Of a stretch of DNA of 64,000 nt, positions 22,499 to 34,691 are shown piece after piece. Position numbers and translations under genes: made by a program. The notes beneath the pieces are model-generated. The model was not told where the DNA came from and ran no database searches. It worked only from the letters and a program-made list of their open reading frames with translations. The stretch comes from Capricornis sumatraensis (taxonomy: Eukaryota > Chordata > Mammalia > Artiodactyla > Bovidae), in contig NC_091082.1 of the NCBI RefSeq assembly GCF_032405125.1, positions 51,539,501 through 51,603,500 on the forward strand. Direction: 5' to 3'. Every line of letters starts with the position of its first letter. Position 1 is the stretch's first letter.

Positions 22499-22764
22499 GA
22501 TGAATGCTAGAAATAACTTAAATGTTCAACAGCAGAGGAGGGGATATGCTTCCAGGATGCTTCCTGTCAGTGGATTTCACACTTGTGTGGAAACCAAGTA
22601 TGAAGACCACGGGGATGTGTGGAGAAGGCTCACAATGAAATAAACGTAAAAAATAAAGGCTACAAAACCATGTGACACAGAGATAGAGCATCTCCTGAGG
22701 GAGGGAGGTTGCTGAACATGAAAAAACTACTTGGTGGGGTGGCAGGCACTGCAGACAACTTTGT

Positions 22765-22899
22765 TTTTAATTTTTTAACTTTTTTGGCCATGCTGTGCAA
22801 CAGGCAGGATCTTAGTTCTCTGACCAGGGATGGAACTTGTGCTCCTTGCAGTGGGAAGCAAGGAAGGAGTCTTAACTCCTGGACCAACTGGAAGTCCCT
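22765..22899 (-). mobile_element. CHR-2-type SINE
   Basis: T-rich start, 'ttggccatgctgtgcaacag', 'atcttagttctctgaccagg' and the head complement 'tggaccaactggaagtccc'. Confidence 0.82.
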
Positions 22900-23895
22900 T
22901 AATGGTGTCTTTTTTATACATAAATGAAAATCCAAATGAGAAAATTCAGTTTTTCCAAACTGCCTCCCCTCTTGATTGGAAGTGAGAATGGGGACAGACC
23001 TCAGCTTTGGGGGCTCCCCTGGTAGTGACAATCACAAAGAGAATCAAGGAAGACAAGGAGTCAGCAGTGAAAGCCAGGTGCCCCGACCCCGGCCAGCACT
23101 TTGCTCTCAGGACCGGCAGACTCTGTCCTGTGCCCCAGATTTGGTGGTAGCCGACAGGTCTTGATGACAGTCATCTCTTGACCGTCAGTGAAATGAGGTC
23201 TCCTGTCTAGGCTGTGTTGGACCCTACTGTGGAAGTGTGGACTCTTAGCGGGGCATGGCGGCCACCTTGAGGTGTGGCTGTGTCCAGTGGATCAGAGGTG
23301 ACCTCGGAGACCACTTCTAACAGAATGTGGGGCTAGAAGTGACTGGAAGGCCACTGAGTAATCTGCTAGTGAAGAGGACATGGAGGAGAAAGAGGAATTT
23401 GAAGAGGGGTGGACAGTGGACCTCCCAAATAAAGGGCAGATGGAAGGATCAAGAACATGAGCAGAGGCTCAGTGAGGACAAGTTTTGGTCACCTCTGCTA
23501 ATATTGCTCTGCTAACATTTCTGCAGTGGAGGGGACTGGACTGCAGTGATTTAACATTCATTTGTGTGCCTTTTGGCAATGTATAAATTCACTTATGAGT
23601 ATGCGTTATTTTACCAAAATACTGATGCTTCCAAAGGTGCCCCAACCGACACCCACCTCAGACATCACAGTGAATGCCCTCCAGGCGAGGCCTGCTGCAT
23701 GAGTGATCCGCCAGGTAGACTGATGGGGAGACAACATCCCTCAGGCTGCTTGTGAACTTACGAAACCCAGTCATCTTGACCCCCACTGTCTCTCCCAGGA
23801 GCCCAAGGGACCCTCAAGCAAGTGGGGACCGGCTGGTTGCTCAGATCCACCTGTGATAGGTGCGGGGTAACTGGGTCTGCCTCGCCACAACCTCT
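22900..23895. other. no gene recognised; immediate 3' flank of H6PD
   Basis: Anonymous sequence beyond the H6PD poly(A) site. In human and many mammals the next gene on this side is SPSB1 (from memory). I see no SPSB1 exon here. Confidence 0.45.
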
Positions 23896-23973
23896 CAGAG
23901 CACACACACAGCCCATCACACTTGGTCTCCCAGGAAAAATAAAGAGCAGGGATTTTGGGGAAACAATTTTATT
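23896..23973 (-). terminator. H6PD: H6PD polyadenylation signal and downstream GU-rich element
   Basis: On the minus strand AATAAA is at 23,973-23,968. About 45-70 nt further on is a GU-rich run (tgtgatgggctgtgtgtgtg, 23,920-23,901). Cleavage would fall near 23,945-23,955. Distance from the stop codon is about 6.1 kb, in line with the long human H6PD 3' UTR as I remember it. Confidence 0.75.
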
Positions 23974-26900
23974 GTTTAAAAAATAGATGGTACATTTGAC
24001 ATACAAAAAAGGCATTTTAAAAACTCTGATCTGAATATGTCTCACTGTCAGAGGCATCACTAAAAGTGTCCAGTGTTTCGTACAAGCCAGGAGCAGTTGC
24101 TCTTTCTGCAGAAAGGTGTGGCATGTTCACGCCATTGGCCGGGTCATCGGTCTTCCACCACCCGGGGGAACAGTCTCTCCGAGGTAACAGCTTGCCTGTC
24201 TCTCTTCCCTCCCGACAGAAATCCTGTTTGGATTTCTGTTTCCCCGCACGGGACAGAATGCATGGACACAACCCAGATTGCAACACACCATGATTTCAGA
24301 GCCCACACCCCCCATCCAGGGCTCTTTCTGGCAATAGCTGCTAAGCACAGCACCAAGAAGGCTGGAAACCTTCACTCCGGCTCGGGAAGCGGTGGCTCTC
24401 GGAGCCGGCAGAGGCCCCTTGATGTCTGCTCTTACCCTGTCCTTCCAGACCAAGGAGGGATGGGGCAGACTGTACAGGTCATGCCTCAGAGATGCGCATT
24501 CAGCCTTGATTACCAGCTTCTCCAGGGTCCTTTCCTCTTATACTCGAGCACCCCATACCATTTATAACCAACCTGTCTAGACGACTGTGGGGTACAGCCA
24601 AGGACCCAAACTGATGAATATATGTAGTTCTGTTTGCACTTCTGTTTCTAAAGCTGCCAGTCGCTCAACCATATTCCATGCGACTTTTAGTGAATGGAAA
24701 TGTATCTATCCCTTCCCATGCCAGAGGGACAGAAAAGATGCAGAGATTTCCTTTAGAACACCTGACAGCAAGGAAAAGACCATCAAGGATAAAGAACCAC
24801 CACGAATAAAAGCAGCATACTTAATTGAGATCTCCGCCCCTCCCCATCTACGGGTCCCATGCAGATACAGCACTGGCGTCTGCTTTATAAAAGAGATGGG
24901 CTTCTGAAAGTTGGCTGGAGAGGACAGTTCATCAAAGGGCTCATTCCCCCCAACTCCCCCAGCTTGCTGTGAGACCAGAAGCGCCTCCTCTAGTCTCCGG
25001 CTACTTTTCTCCTGTGCTGACAGTGTTCGTGAGTGTGCACCTTGCTTCGCAATGAGCTGAGGAATCCTTAAGAGTTCCTCACTCCGGCCCCACCTGGAGT
25101 GCTGATAGCCAGAGGCCAGAAGCCTGAACCTCTGGAGAGGGGTCCCGGGATGCTCTGGAAGATGCACATCTTCCAAGAACACAGGCTGGTGTGGTCCCCA
25201 CTGGCTTCCTCTGGTGAAGATGCCTGGCACTGGGAAGGCCTCTAGAGCAGGAAGAGCACGAAGCGGGATTTTCATCTCACGTGGAGGCAACACAGTGTGC
25301 AGCAAAGGACCACAGAGGACACGCTGGTGCCCAGCTCCAACCTCCAAGTGAGCAATGGAAGATGGACCCTGGACTGGTAGGCTGACGCCCGGCCCAATGT
25401 TGGCCCGTCAGTGGGGCGCAGTCGGGGGGCAGGCGGGGTTCTTGGAAGAACAAATCCATGACCTCAGTCAAAACACTCAGGGCCTCCTTGAGAGCTGACC
25501 TCACTGCGGATCCCTCCCGATGCTGTCCCTGGGCACAGACCAGCTGCCAAACAGGGATGAGGTTGCAGGACCCACCCTATTCCTCGTGGGAATCTCAACT
25601 GCCACCTGCACAGCTGCAGCCTCGAGGGGAAGTGGGAGGTTCCCAGAGGGGAGGTGGAGGGCTGGGAGAGGGATGCTCTTCAGTTCAGCGAATCGATAAG
25701 GGGGGAGCGGATGGCCCCTTCTGGGCCATGCAAGCAGCCACCGCGGGACACAGCCGCCTCTCAAAGCCTCGGCCCCACTGGAGTTTGTCTTTTGTGGGGC
25801 GGGCAGGCACCAAGCTTGGGGACCTGCCACCACGGCCCCCTTACCCTTCTGTCACCACTGGCCTTTCCTGTGACCTGTTCATTCTCGGACACAGACACAC
25901 TGCCCGGCGTGGACTGAGGTCCGTGGGTCCCTGTCTGCTTAAGATAAAAATAGAGCTGGTAAAGCTGATGCAGAGGTTGCTTCTGTAAGACTGTGTGTAT
26001 TTTTGTTGAGAAAAAAAAAAGTCTGTTTCTGAAAACTAACTTGTAGGAAACCGCCCCTTAAGTTTCTGCGGAAGCGTCTCCCTCTCTTTCTCAGTCACAC
26101 TGTCTGGTTCTCTACACAAACGGGGAAGAGGAAGGTCCCAGACCGGGGAGACTGGACCCGTGAGCTCTGGAACAAGAGCCCCCAAGGGAGTGTTCTGAAA
26201 TACCGCCTGCTGGCAGAGCCTGGGTTGTGCTGGTCCCCGGGAGGCCCGAGACTGGGAAGAAAGCACTGTCGGCAGAAGAACAAGAAGTGGGGCAGGAGGA
26301 CAGGACTGTCCTAACTTGCAGTTGGCAGGAAACTTTGCTCCTGGAGCAACATCGGAATCTAGCTTATAGCAGCTGGGAAAGTCCCTAAATCTCTCCCTGC
26401 AGCAACTGGTAATAAACCTGCTTCAGAGAAGAGGATGTGAGCCGGCCTCCAAGAGGAGGGGCCGGTCTCCTTTCACAGGCCTGCAGAGCCACTCCAGCTG
26501 CCTGGGCTCTGTCTGGGAAACTCTGGGAGCTGCACTGGGCTCCCTGGGAAGGAGGTGGTACCACAGGATGGCTGGGAGCACATGTCTACAACCCTGTGGT
26601 CCACGTCCGGTTTAGAACTGGCCTGCTGTCGTTAGACAACTCCAGTTTCAACTTCAAAATCATAGGTCAATTAGGATCCCTCCACCTTCTCACGGGGTTG
26701 TTGTAAAGATGAAACAAGACCATACAGTAGAAAACGTTTAGTACTCAGCCTGCCACCCTCTGTATAGGACACATCATCACCGCTTCCAGAAGCCCTGGGG
26801 CTCCGATTGATGTGTCTTCCATCACCCACCCCTCCCCTCCCTTATGATGGGAGCGGTGAGCATCCCACCACAGAGGCTGTAGCAGCATCAGTGGAGACCA

Positions 26901-29900
26901 GCCTGATGCATGAAGCTGCAGGAACAGGAAGCCTGGGTACCAGTTCCAGAGTGCTCATGAGCATCCCTGTGTGAGCTGGGTGCCCGTGCTCCTTTCCAAC
27001 CCTTGGGACCTCGGTTTACCCCACAGCGTAAAGTCAGATTAGAGCAACACGTTTCAAACTATGGATCAGCTTGATTTAGTGAATTATAAGCAGCATTTTT
27101 TTTTTTTTAAAGAAGGTATCCAGAATTCTCAGGATGAGAATTCATTTATGGAACTTTGGCTTGAGATGCAGATTCATACATGAGTGTGAGCGCTGACTCA
27201 TGATGTAAAGTGTGTTTCTTGCTGTGGATCATGACCCAGAAAGTCTGAAAACCACCAGCACAGGATAGGAGAGAAAAAAGGGGAAGGGGCGTGGGAGGAA
27301 GCGGGACTGTGACAAGGGCTCCCAGTGGACTACGCTGGTGTGAGTTTAAGACAGTGCTTCCTAGAGGGGTGGGATTGGGGGTGGGGAGCTTCGAGGGAGG
27401 TTTAAGAGGGAGGTGCACGTGTGCATGCTCTCGGCAACCCCTTGGACCGTAGCCTGCCAGGCTCCCTGTCCGTGGGATTCTCCAGGCAAGAATGCTGCAG
27501 TGGGCTGCCATTTCCTTCTCCAGATCTTCCCGACCCAGGGACTGAGCCCACATCTCCCACACTGGCAGGCGGACTCTTCACCAGCGAGCCACCAGGGAAG
27601 CAGTGCAGGAGGCAGGGGATGTGTGTACAAAGAGCTGGCGCGTTCTGTTGTACGGCAGAAACTAGCACCATAAAGCAACTGCACCCCAATTAAAAGCAAC
27701 AACAAAAACCCCAGAGCACTTGACTCTGGGAAGGAAACCCTGGCACTTCCTGCCCCGCCTGGCCCCTACACACGCTCTCCAAAGATGAAGGTGCGTTTTG
27801 AGGCAAGGTGCTCCTCTCAGAACAGGACATGCCCAGCTCAGGCCTGTGGTAACTCGCTGTCACTCAGAAACGGTGCCATCAGAAGTCTGCTGGCCCCTTA
27901 TCCTGCAGCGACACTTGGGCACGTGCAGGTCCCTTTCTTTCTCACAGAAGAAGTTCCTAAGGAACAGATTGGGGAGGGGGAGGTCCTCAGTGCTAGGCAT
28001 CCAGGGAAGCTCAGGAGCCTGGGGGCGGGGAGAGATGAGCGTCTCTGTGGTCCAGACAGCAGGGATGGTCTGAGGGCGCCCCCACGTGGCCAGACGTGAC
28101 ACCTGCAGTCACGTGTCCATTCCCGCAGTCCACTCCCATCAGAAGCCTCAAAGCTAAAAACGCTGGTTTTCAGAAAGGGAGGAAACTTTCCCATCTGGGC
28201 ACTGCACTCTGATCGGCCAAAGTGAGTCTTCTGGGCATTAATATTGATGTCCTGTCTGGATGGGGTCTCTGGAGGCTGGGGGAAGCCAAATGTTAATGGG
28301 AGCCTTTATGTGCAGAGCCCCCCGCCAGCACCCACCTCACAGGCACCCATCTCCAAAGCAAGAATTCTTGTAAATTCTTGAAGAAGTGTAAACAGCCTTG
28401 AAGAAAGTGCAAACAATCAAAAGTTCAAAGACACATTTCATGATGCTCCTTCTTGCCCAGGAAAGCCCTTGGTGTGACCTTGACACTTTGTATCCGCCTG
28501 ATCTGATACAAACTGTGCCTATAAGATAGGGAAGCTGTTCCACAGAAAACCCTGCTTTATCCTTCACTGATGTAACTTGGGCTGTGTGGAAAGCTGAAAT
28601 TAAGCGTTTTGAGAATTTTCACTTTTTTATAAAAGAATTTTGTAGATGCCCCCCACCGCTTGGGGGTTTCGGAGAAACAGCTGTTATTGGCCCAGGGCTT
28701 CTTGGGAGCACCTGTTTACTCTAAATGAGAAGCTCGACCGGGACTGCCTCCCCCAAGTCTTCAGCATTGTGTTAGTGGTGAAGTGAGCGGTGGCAGAAGG
28801 GGCTGGCACATAAGAGGCCACTGCCTCCATGAGGTAGTGTGAAAGGGTGGGCAGCAGTCGCCCTTTCTCGGCACTGACAACCAGCGAAGGCCCTGGGACA
28901 GCGGTGGACTGCCACTGCTGACGTGGGCTGCAGCCGCTCCGCCAGGGAGGCCTGGCTCCAGCTGGGTGAGGGTTGGAGCGCCTGGATGGTCTGGGTGCCC
29001 TGATGTCACATCTCACTCTCCCTAGATGTTACCATAATAGAAAGATTTAACTGGATTTTTTCAGGAAAAACAAGAGGGGACACTGAGAGAGGAAACACTC
29101 ATTGGAAGTCCCCTGAGACAAAAGGATCCTCTTCAGTGTGGATCCCAGGAATGGTCTGACCAACTCTGTCCAGTGTGTTTCAGTGTTTCATGCAGAGCTG
29201 TCTGGCTGTGGTGGCAGGTTCACACTATCGGCACCCGCCCCCCACAAAAGACAGGCTCCAGCAGGGCCGAGGCTGAAGACAGCGGCACGTGCCTGGGGCA
29301 GGGGTCCTCCCTGATGCAGCTGGGGAACCAGCGCCTCCTGCCATTGGTAAAGTCCACCTACTGAGAAAAGGAGCTCCACAGCACAGTCACAAGATTCTTG
29401 GATCCATTTCCACATCCTAGCGTTTGTTGCTAGGGTGTCTGAGGGACAGCAAAGCAGAGGGGGTGGGAAGACCTCCCTGGTGGAGGTCTAGGAAGACGGG
29501 ACCTGAGACGCAGAGCAAGAGGAGGTGGCCCTGGAGGGGACAGGACAGCAGGCTGAGCTGGAGGCTGGAGAAAAAAAGGACGGAGGAGGAGGCGGCAGGT
29601 CCTAGCAGGCGCTCGTGGCTCCAGGTGGGCACCTGGGCTCCAGCATCCACACTCTGCTTTTCTGTTGGAGGCAGCCCAAGGCTCCTGGCCCACAGGTACC
29701 TTCTGGTTAACCACCCCCCGACTGCACTCCTGCTCTGGCTTTCAGACTGTCCTGTTTGCGCCGGTGGATGCCCACATGTAACTGCTGCAGGTCTTTTCTT
29801 AAAGTGGATGTTTCTCCTGACTTGGATCTGTAGATTTTCGAGAGCAGAGCTGCCATCTCTTCCTTGTTCCATAGGGACCTGCCATCACTAGACAGGGACG

Positions 29901-30064
29901 GCTGCAGTGCTGGGACGGGGTCTTATCCTTCCCTGCTGGGGGCCTGACCCTGAGATGTCAGATTCCAGAGAGGAGGGCACACATGGGCAGGGGGCAGGAC
30001 TGAGAGGGTAATGAAGAGGGTGAATGAAGGAAAGCACGGGGGTGAGCAAAGGGCCAAGATTCCA
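23950..30064 (-). other. H6PD: H6PD 3' untranslated region
   Basis: About 6.1 kb between the TGA at 30,067-30,065 and the poly(A) signal near 23,970. It is far poorer in young repeats than the rest of the window: one Bov-tA (27,412-27,601), one short L1-like tail (about 27,643-27,706) and MIR-like remains (about 26,690-26,760). That is what a constrained transcribed region would show. The extent is inferred; no transcript data were available. Shorter isoforms using other signals cannot be excluded. Confidence 0.7.
27412..27601 (-). mobile_element. Bov-tA SINE inside the H6PD 3' UTR
   Basis: It is in the same orientation as the gene, so the mature mRNA would carry it in sense. The Bov-A part (cgtagcctgccaggctccc) has a small deletion near 27,522 before the tRNA-like part. 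Confidence 0.85.
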
Positions 30065-31428
30065 TCACCCCAGAAATGCATCGTAGTCCATGTACCACAC
30101 CAGCTGGCCAGAGTCTGGCAGGACGCCCGAGATGGGCCACTTCTTGGGCTCGTGGCCCACGCGGCTGACCAGCATGGCGATCTCACGCTTCATCCTGCCC
30201 ATGACCAGCACGGCCACCTTCCGGGCACGGTTGATGAGGGGCAGGCTGAGGCTCATGCGCCGGTGCGGGCTGGAGGGGCTCGTGGTCAGCACCACCAGCT
30301 GCTCGCCGTCCAGGCCAGCGGGCGACTGCGGGAAGAGGGAGGCCGTGTGCCCGTCGGTGCCCATGCCCAGCAGCACCAGGTCAAAGCTGCCGTTGGTCAC
30401 GAGGGCAGAGATCTCCTCGGCGTAGGCCTGGGCGCCCTGGTCCTCCTCGGCGCAGAGCCGCTGGCGCCGGTGCACGGGCATGGGGTGGACGTTGTAGTGG
30501 GGGACCCGCACGTGCTGCAGCAGGTGCGTCTGCAGGCCCTGGAAGTTGGACTCGGGGTCCCAGAGCGGCACGCAGCGCTCGTCCACCAGCCACAGGTGCG
30601 TGTGGGTCCAGGGGAAGCTGTAGTGCCCTGCGGCCAGCTGCTGGAACAGGGCCACCGGGCTCGAGCCACCCGAGAGAGCCAGGTGGAACTCGCCAAAGCG
30701 CCGCACGGCCCGCACAGCGGCGGCCTCGATGTCACCCGCCAGCCTGGCAATCAGCTCCTCAGGCCAGGCCGAGATCAGCGGGCTATCTCGGTACTTGGCC
30801 GTGAGGACCTGGAAGTCGCTGGGCAGCGGAGCAGAGTCTGGGCCCGACACCAGCTGCTCCGGCAGCAGCTGGGAGAAGGACAGGTGGCTGCCGCTGAACT
30901 CAAAGTCCAACAGCTGTCCATTCTCTGCTCCTCCTGGGTAGAAGCGTGGGACCTCGTGGGCCAGGCTGTCCAGCAAGGGTGTCCAGAAGACCCAGGAGGC
31001 CAGCAGGTTCTCCGTGGTGACAAAGGAGTCCTTCCGGCAGTGGAAGATGTGAGAGATGAGCAAGGAGTAGGCATCCTGCTCCCGCACGGGGCTGTAGGCA
31101 TAGTAATCAGAGAGCGGGAGACCGAAGAGGCGCAGCCTGGGCCGGCCCTCTACCTCCTTCCAGCTGGCGGAGGGCAGGGTCGGCCGGAAGAGGTTCCTGC
31201 TGACCAGCACGGCAGGGCTGTCCAGCTCGCCATGGCCGATGTAGAAGATGATCTGCCGGGGCAGGCAGCGGCTCTGGGCAGCGACCCAGTGCTTCTCACT
31301 CTGGACGCAGAACGCCTGGTTCTTAAACAAGATCCGCACGTAGCTCACTCTCTCGTCCAGGGCTTTGCCCGACATCAGGATGAACGGGACGCCCTCCCAG
31401 CGGAGGTTGTCTATGTGAACGAGGATGC
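30065..31428 (-). CDS. H6PD: H6PD exon 5 coding part: C-terminal dehydrogenase region and complete 6-phosphogluconolactonase domain
   Basis: The exon starts after ctaccccag, completes a split Gly codon (residue 336) and encodes residues 337-789, ending TGA at 30,067-30,065. The first part closes the G6PD-like fold (RWEGVPFILMSGKALDER, residues 346-363). The lactonase half has its usual landmarks: LALSGGSSP (585-593), LWLVDER (614-620) and LGMGTDGHTASLFP (689-702). It hydrolyses 6-phosphogluconolactone made by the first half. Arg451 lies where I recall the human R453Q polymorphism and is the Arg form. Sequon NGS is at 681. Relative to human there is one extra residue near 'PSASWKE' (residues 421-427). 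The frame is intact, with no stop or shift. Confidence 0.97.
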
Positions 31429-32665
31429 CTGGGGTAGGTGACAGGGGGACAGCGGGAGTGATGCTCCAGCACAGGACCCGGACCTCCCGGCTGGCTCACC
31501 TTCCCCTCTTTCCTTCCTGCTGGCCAGCCTCCTTTTCTGATTCCTCCTCTGGGAACCTGTGGCCTTGCTATGCTAGCCTCACCCCCACACCTCTTCTATT
31601 ATCTTCTCTTCCCAGTCAGTGCTCAAAAAGCAGCCTCATGGGCCACCTCGGACACCCACCGCCCTTGAGGGGCCTCTCAGTGCCATTGTCCCCAAAGGGT
31701 AGCTGGGCTGAGGGGCTCCAATTGGGAGATTCTGCGAGAAGTCTCACGGGGCAGGGGTGGGGGTGCAAGGTGGCACTGATGCTGAATGGGGGTGGGGAGA
31801 GGTGTTCCTAGGGAAAGGTGCTTACTTCCTGTCTGTAGAGCGCTGAGGATGGGCTGAGGCCATCAGATATGGGGGTGGGGGGGGGAGGAGAGGGGGAGCC
31901 AGGTGTCTCAGCCACAGGCCTGCAGGGAACCACTGTGCAGCTGAGGAGGCCTGCAGGGGGCCATGGCGGTGAGAGTCAGACGCAGAGCGCCCTTCAGACT
32001 GAGCTGCAAACCTGGTTTTCCCATGGCCTATCTCTGTGTGACCTTGGGCAAGTTTCTAGCAACTTCACCGAGCCTCACAGCCCCTCACCTCTAAGTGAGG
32101 ATGACGACACCTTCCTGATGTGTTTGCACGGGAGGATTAAATGAGATGATGTGCACACAGTGCTGGGCACGCGGTCAGCGCCCAACCAGCAGCTGCTGCT
32201 CTGGTGCTGGGGGTTGGGACGTCAGTGTTAGGGAGCCGGCCACCCCCAGAAAGATCTGAGCCTGTGCAAGTGCCCCAGTGGGCACCTGCCTGCCTGGCGT
32301 GCTGCGTGGCAGCCAGGTGTGCCCCCGGCCTGCAGCCTCTCTGGGGGCTGGATAAGCTCCTTAAGGGCGGAGCCAGGTCTGAGCCCAGCTGGGCAAGCCC
32401 TGGAAACATCCATGGACTAAACAGAGATCACCACTGAGGTGTCCACCCCTCTGTCCAGAGGGAGCCAGCAGGTGACCCACTGCTTTATGCTGGCAGAAGG
32501 CCAGGGAGGCAGGGACATCCCTCACTCGCCTCTAAGCACCTTGACAAAATCCCACTTCCAGCCCCTCCTGACCCACCCTGAAGGGGTCTGTGTTGGGAGG
32601 ACTGCTTCCACCTAGGGGCGGGCAGGGGGCGGCCCAGCAGCCCGTGCCCGGCCCTGGGGGCCCAC
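31429..32665 (-). other. H6PD: H6PD intron 4
   Basis: A 1,237-nt intron with donor cgcag|gtgggc and acceptor ctaccccag|gc. It contains a MIR SINE and no other recognised feature. Confidence 0.93.
31970..32195 (+). mobile_element. MIR SINE in intron 4
   Basis: MIR order in + orientation: tctgtgtgaccttgggcaag, cctctaagtgaggatgacga, ggattaaatgagatgatgtg, cacagtgctgggcacgcgg. Confidence 0.8.
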
Positions 32666-32935
32666 CTGCGAAGGTCGGCGTCAGGCTGTGGAAGTTGTCT
32701 GGCTTCTGCAGCTCCCTGCGCACCTGCCCGCTGTAGGCCTGGTACTGGCCCAGCACGGCGCTGTGCCTCTGCAGGCCCCGCAGCGCCTGGAAGGCCTGGA
32801 GCTTGTGCTGCAGCACGGCCTCCGGGCTGCTGGTGTTGACAGGCAGCTCCATGGCCACCAGTGTGAGGACCTCCGTTAGGTGATTCTGCAGGACGTCGCG
32901 GATGACGCCGTACTCCTCGTAGAAGCTGGTGCGGC
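32666..32935 (-). CDS. H6PD: H6PD exon 4: middle of the dehydrogenase domain
   Basis: 270 nt, entered in phase 1 after gccag and left in phase 1 at gca g|gtggg. It encodes the end of the split Gly246, then residues 247-335. It begins RTSFYEEYGVIRDVLQNHL, the G6PD-family region that packs against the active site and contributes hydrophobic core. Sequon NTS at residue 279 corresponds to a glycosylated site in the human enzyme as I recall it. The acceptor is preceded by an extremely C-rich tract (the + strand has a run of G), an unusual but acceptable polypyrimidine tract. Confidence 0.96.
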
Positions 32936-33708
32936 CTGGCGGGGGGGGTGGGGGAGGAGTCATAAGGACTGGGCACGTGGCTGACCTCTGCCTGTGCTTC
33001 CTGTGCCCACAGCCACACTCCCTAGTCTGGAGTGCCAGAGCAGAACTGGGCAGGAAGGGGGCGGGCGGCCCTGAGCCAACGAGACCCACCCCACCAGGTG
33101 TCAGACCCCGTGGGCCTCTTCAGGGCTCTGCCTGGGGAAAGTTCTGGTCCCGGGAAGCTAGGCATCGTGGTGAGGGCCTGGGCAGCTTGCTGGTGCGTGA
33201 CCCTGGGTGAGTCACCTGACTTCCAAGTCTCTGCTCCACATCCTGCCATCAAAGGGGGCTCACTGTCACCCCCTACCAAGCCCACACAGGTGCTGGGTCC
33301 TTGCCCTCGGCTTATAGTCGGGGAGAGCGGGGGAAGATGGGAGGGAGGAAAAGCCAATGAAGACATTATAGACAGAGTTCATGGCAGAGGGTAATAAGGA
33401 GTCTGCTCTGAGACGTGCGGGGGCAGCCCTGCAAGAAGCCAGACAGAGATGAAGGGAGCTAAGAGAGGGAAAGCCTGAGGCTGGATGAGCTTGGCTGCCA
33501 GGCGCCAGAAGAACGGGAGCAGGAGGGCGAGGCTGGGAGGGCGGGGCTTGTAGGATGAGGGGCAGAGGCTGCCTTGTCTCCAGGCTCAGGGGAAGCAGTG
33601 CAGGGGCTGAAGCAGGAGATGGCAAGACCTCCACACAGTCACGCCCCGGCCTGCTGTGGGGGTCGACCGCAGGAGACCAGGTGGCGGCCCAGAGGTGGCA
33701 GGGGTTGG
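32936..33708. other. 5' end of intron 3 as laid out on +, no repeat recognised
   Basis: Unique intronic sequence immediately upstream (transcript sense) of the exon 4 acceptor. Nothing else is recognised. Confidence 0.5.
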
Positions 33709-34628
33709 GGGGAGTGGAGGGCGGTGATGCTGGGACCTGGGGGTGGTGATGCTGGGACCTGGTTGGGGGTGATGCTGGGACATGGGGTGGGGGTGACACT
33801 GGGACATGGGGCAGGGGATGATACTGGGACCTGGAGGGGGGTGATGCTGGGACCTGGGTGGGTGGTGATGCTGAGATGTGGGGGGGCAGTGATACTGGGA
33901 CATGGGGCAGGGGATGATACTGGGACCTGGAGGGGGGTGATGCTGGGACCTGGGTGGGTGGTGATGCTGGGACATGGGCGGGGGGGTGATATTGGGACCT
34001 GGGGGGGGTGATACTGGGACCTGGGGGGTGATACTGGGACCTGGGAGGGGGTGATGCTGGGACCTGGGTGGGTGGTGATCCTGGGATGTGGCCGGGGGGG
34101 TGATACTGGGACCTGGGGGGGTGATACTGGGACCTGGGGGGGTGATGCTGGGACCTCAGGGGGGTGATGCTGGGACCTGGGTGGGTGGTGATGCTGGGAC
34201 ATGGGCGGGGGGGTGATATTGGGACCTGGGGGGGGTGATACTGGGACCTGGGGGGTGATACTGGGACCTGGGAGGGGGTGATGCTGGGACCTGGTGGGGG
34301 GTGATGCTGGGACCTGGGGCGGGGGATGATACTGGGACCTGGAGCGGGGTGATGCGGGACCTCGGGGGGGGTGATGCTGGGACCTGGGTGGGTGGTGATG
34401 CTGGGATGTGGTGGGGGGGATGCTGGGACATGGGGTGGGGGTGACACTGGGACCTGGGGGGGTGAAACTGGGACCTGGGGGGGTGATGCTGGGACCTGGG
34501 TGGGTGGTGATCCTGGGATGTGGCGGGGGGGATGATACTTGGGACCTGGAGCGGGGTGATGCGGGACCTCGGGGGGGTGATGCTGGGACCTGGGTGGGTG
34601 GTGATGCTGGGACCTGGATGAAAGTGAT
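33709..34628. repeat. G-rich minisatellite (VNTR) in H6PD intron 3
   Basis: About 40 tandem units of ~20-24 nt with the core 'gtgatRctgggacctggg' and a variable G-rich spacer. Variants include 'gacatggg', 'gggatgtgg' and 'gggacctcgg'. Longer blocks repeat too: a block at about 33,970-34,070 recurs about 226 nt later, and one at 34,331-34,400 recurs near 34,536. The + strand is G-rich with many GGG+ tracts. The strand transcribed into RNA gives a C-rich intron sequence. Long open frames across it (Pro/Ser-rich) are a by-product of repeat periodicity. Confidence 0.95.
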
Positions 34629-34691
34629 GGAGTGTAGCAGCTGCAGAGGGCGGATGGCGCTTCTGGAGTCAGAACTGACTGGACCTGCTGA

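Noticed and set aside
23938..23943. AATAAA on the + strand as the poly(A) signal of a + gene
   Set aside because: No + strand gene leads into it; the neighbouring minus-strand signal with its GU-rich element explains the site.
30011..31441. 476-codon open frame on the + strand
   Set aside because: It is the antisense shadow of H6PD exon 5. GC-rich codon usage on the minus strand leaves the opposite frame open, and the product matches no family I know.
33709..34628. CRISPR-like regular repeats
   Set aside because: Units are contiguous and variable with no unique spacers, in a vertebrate intron; it is a minisatellite.
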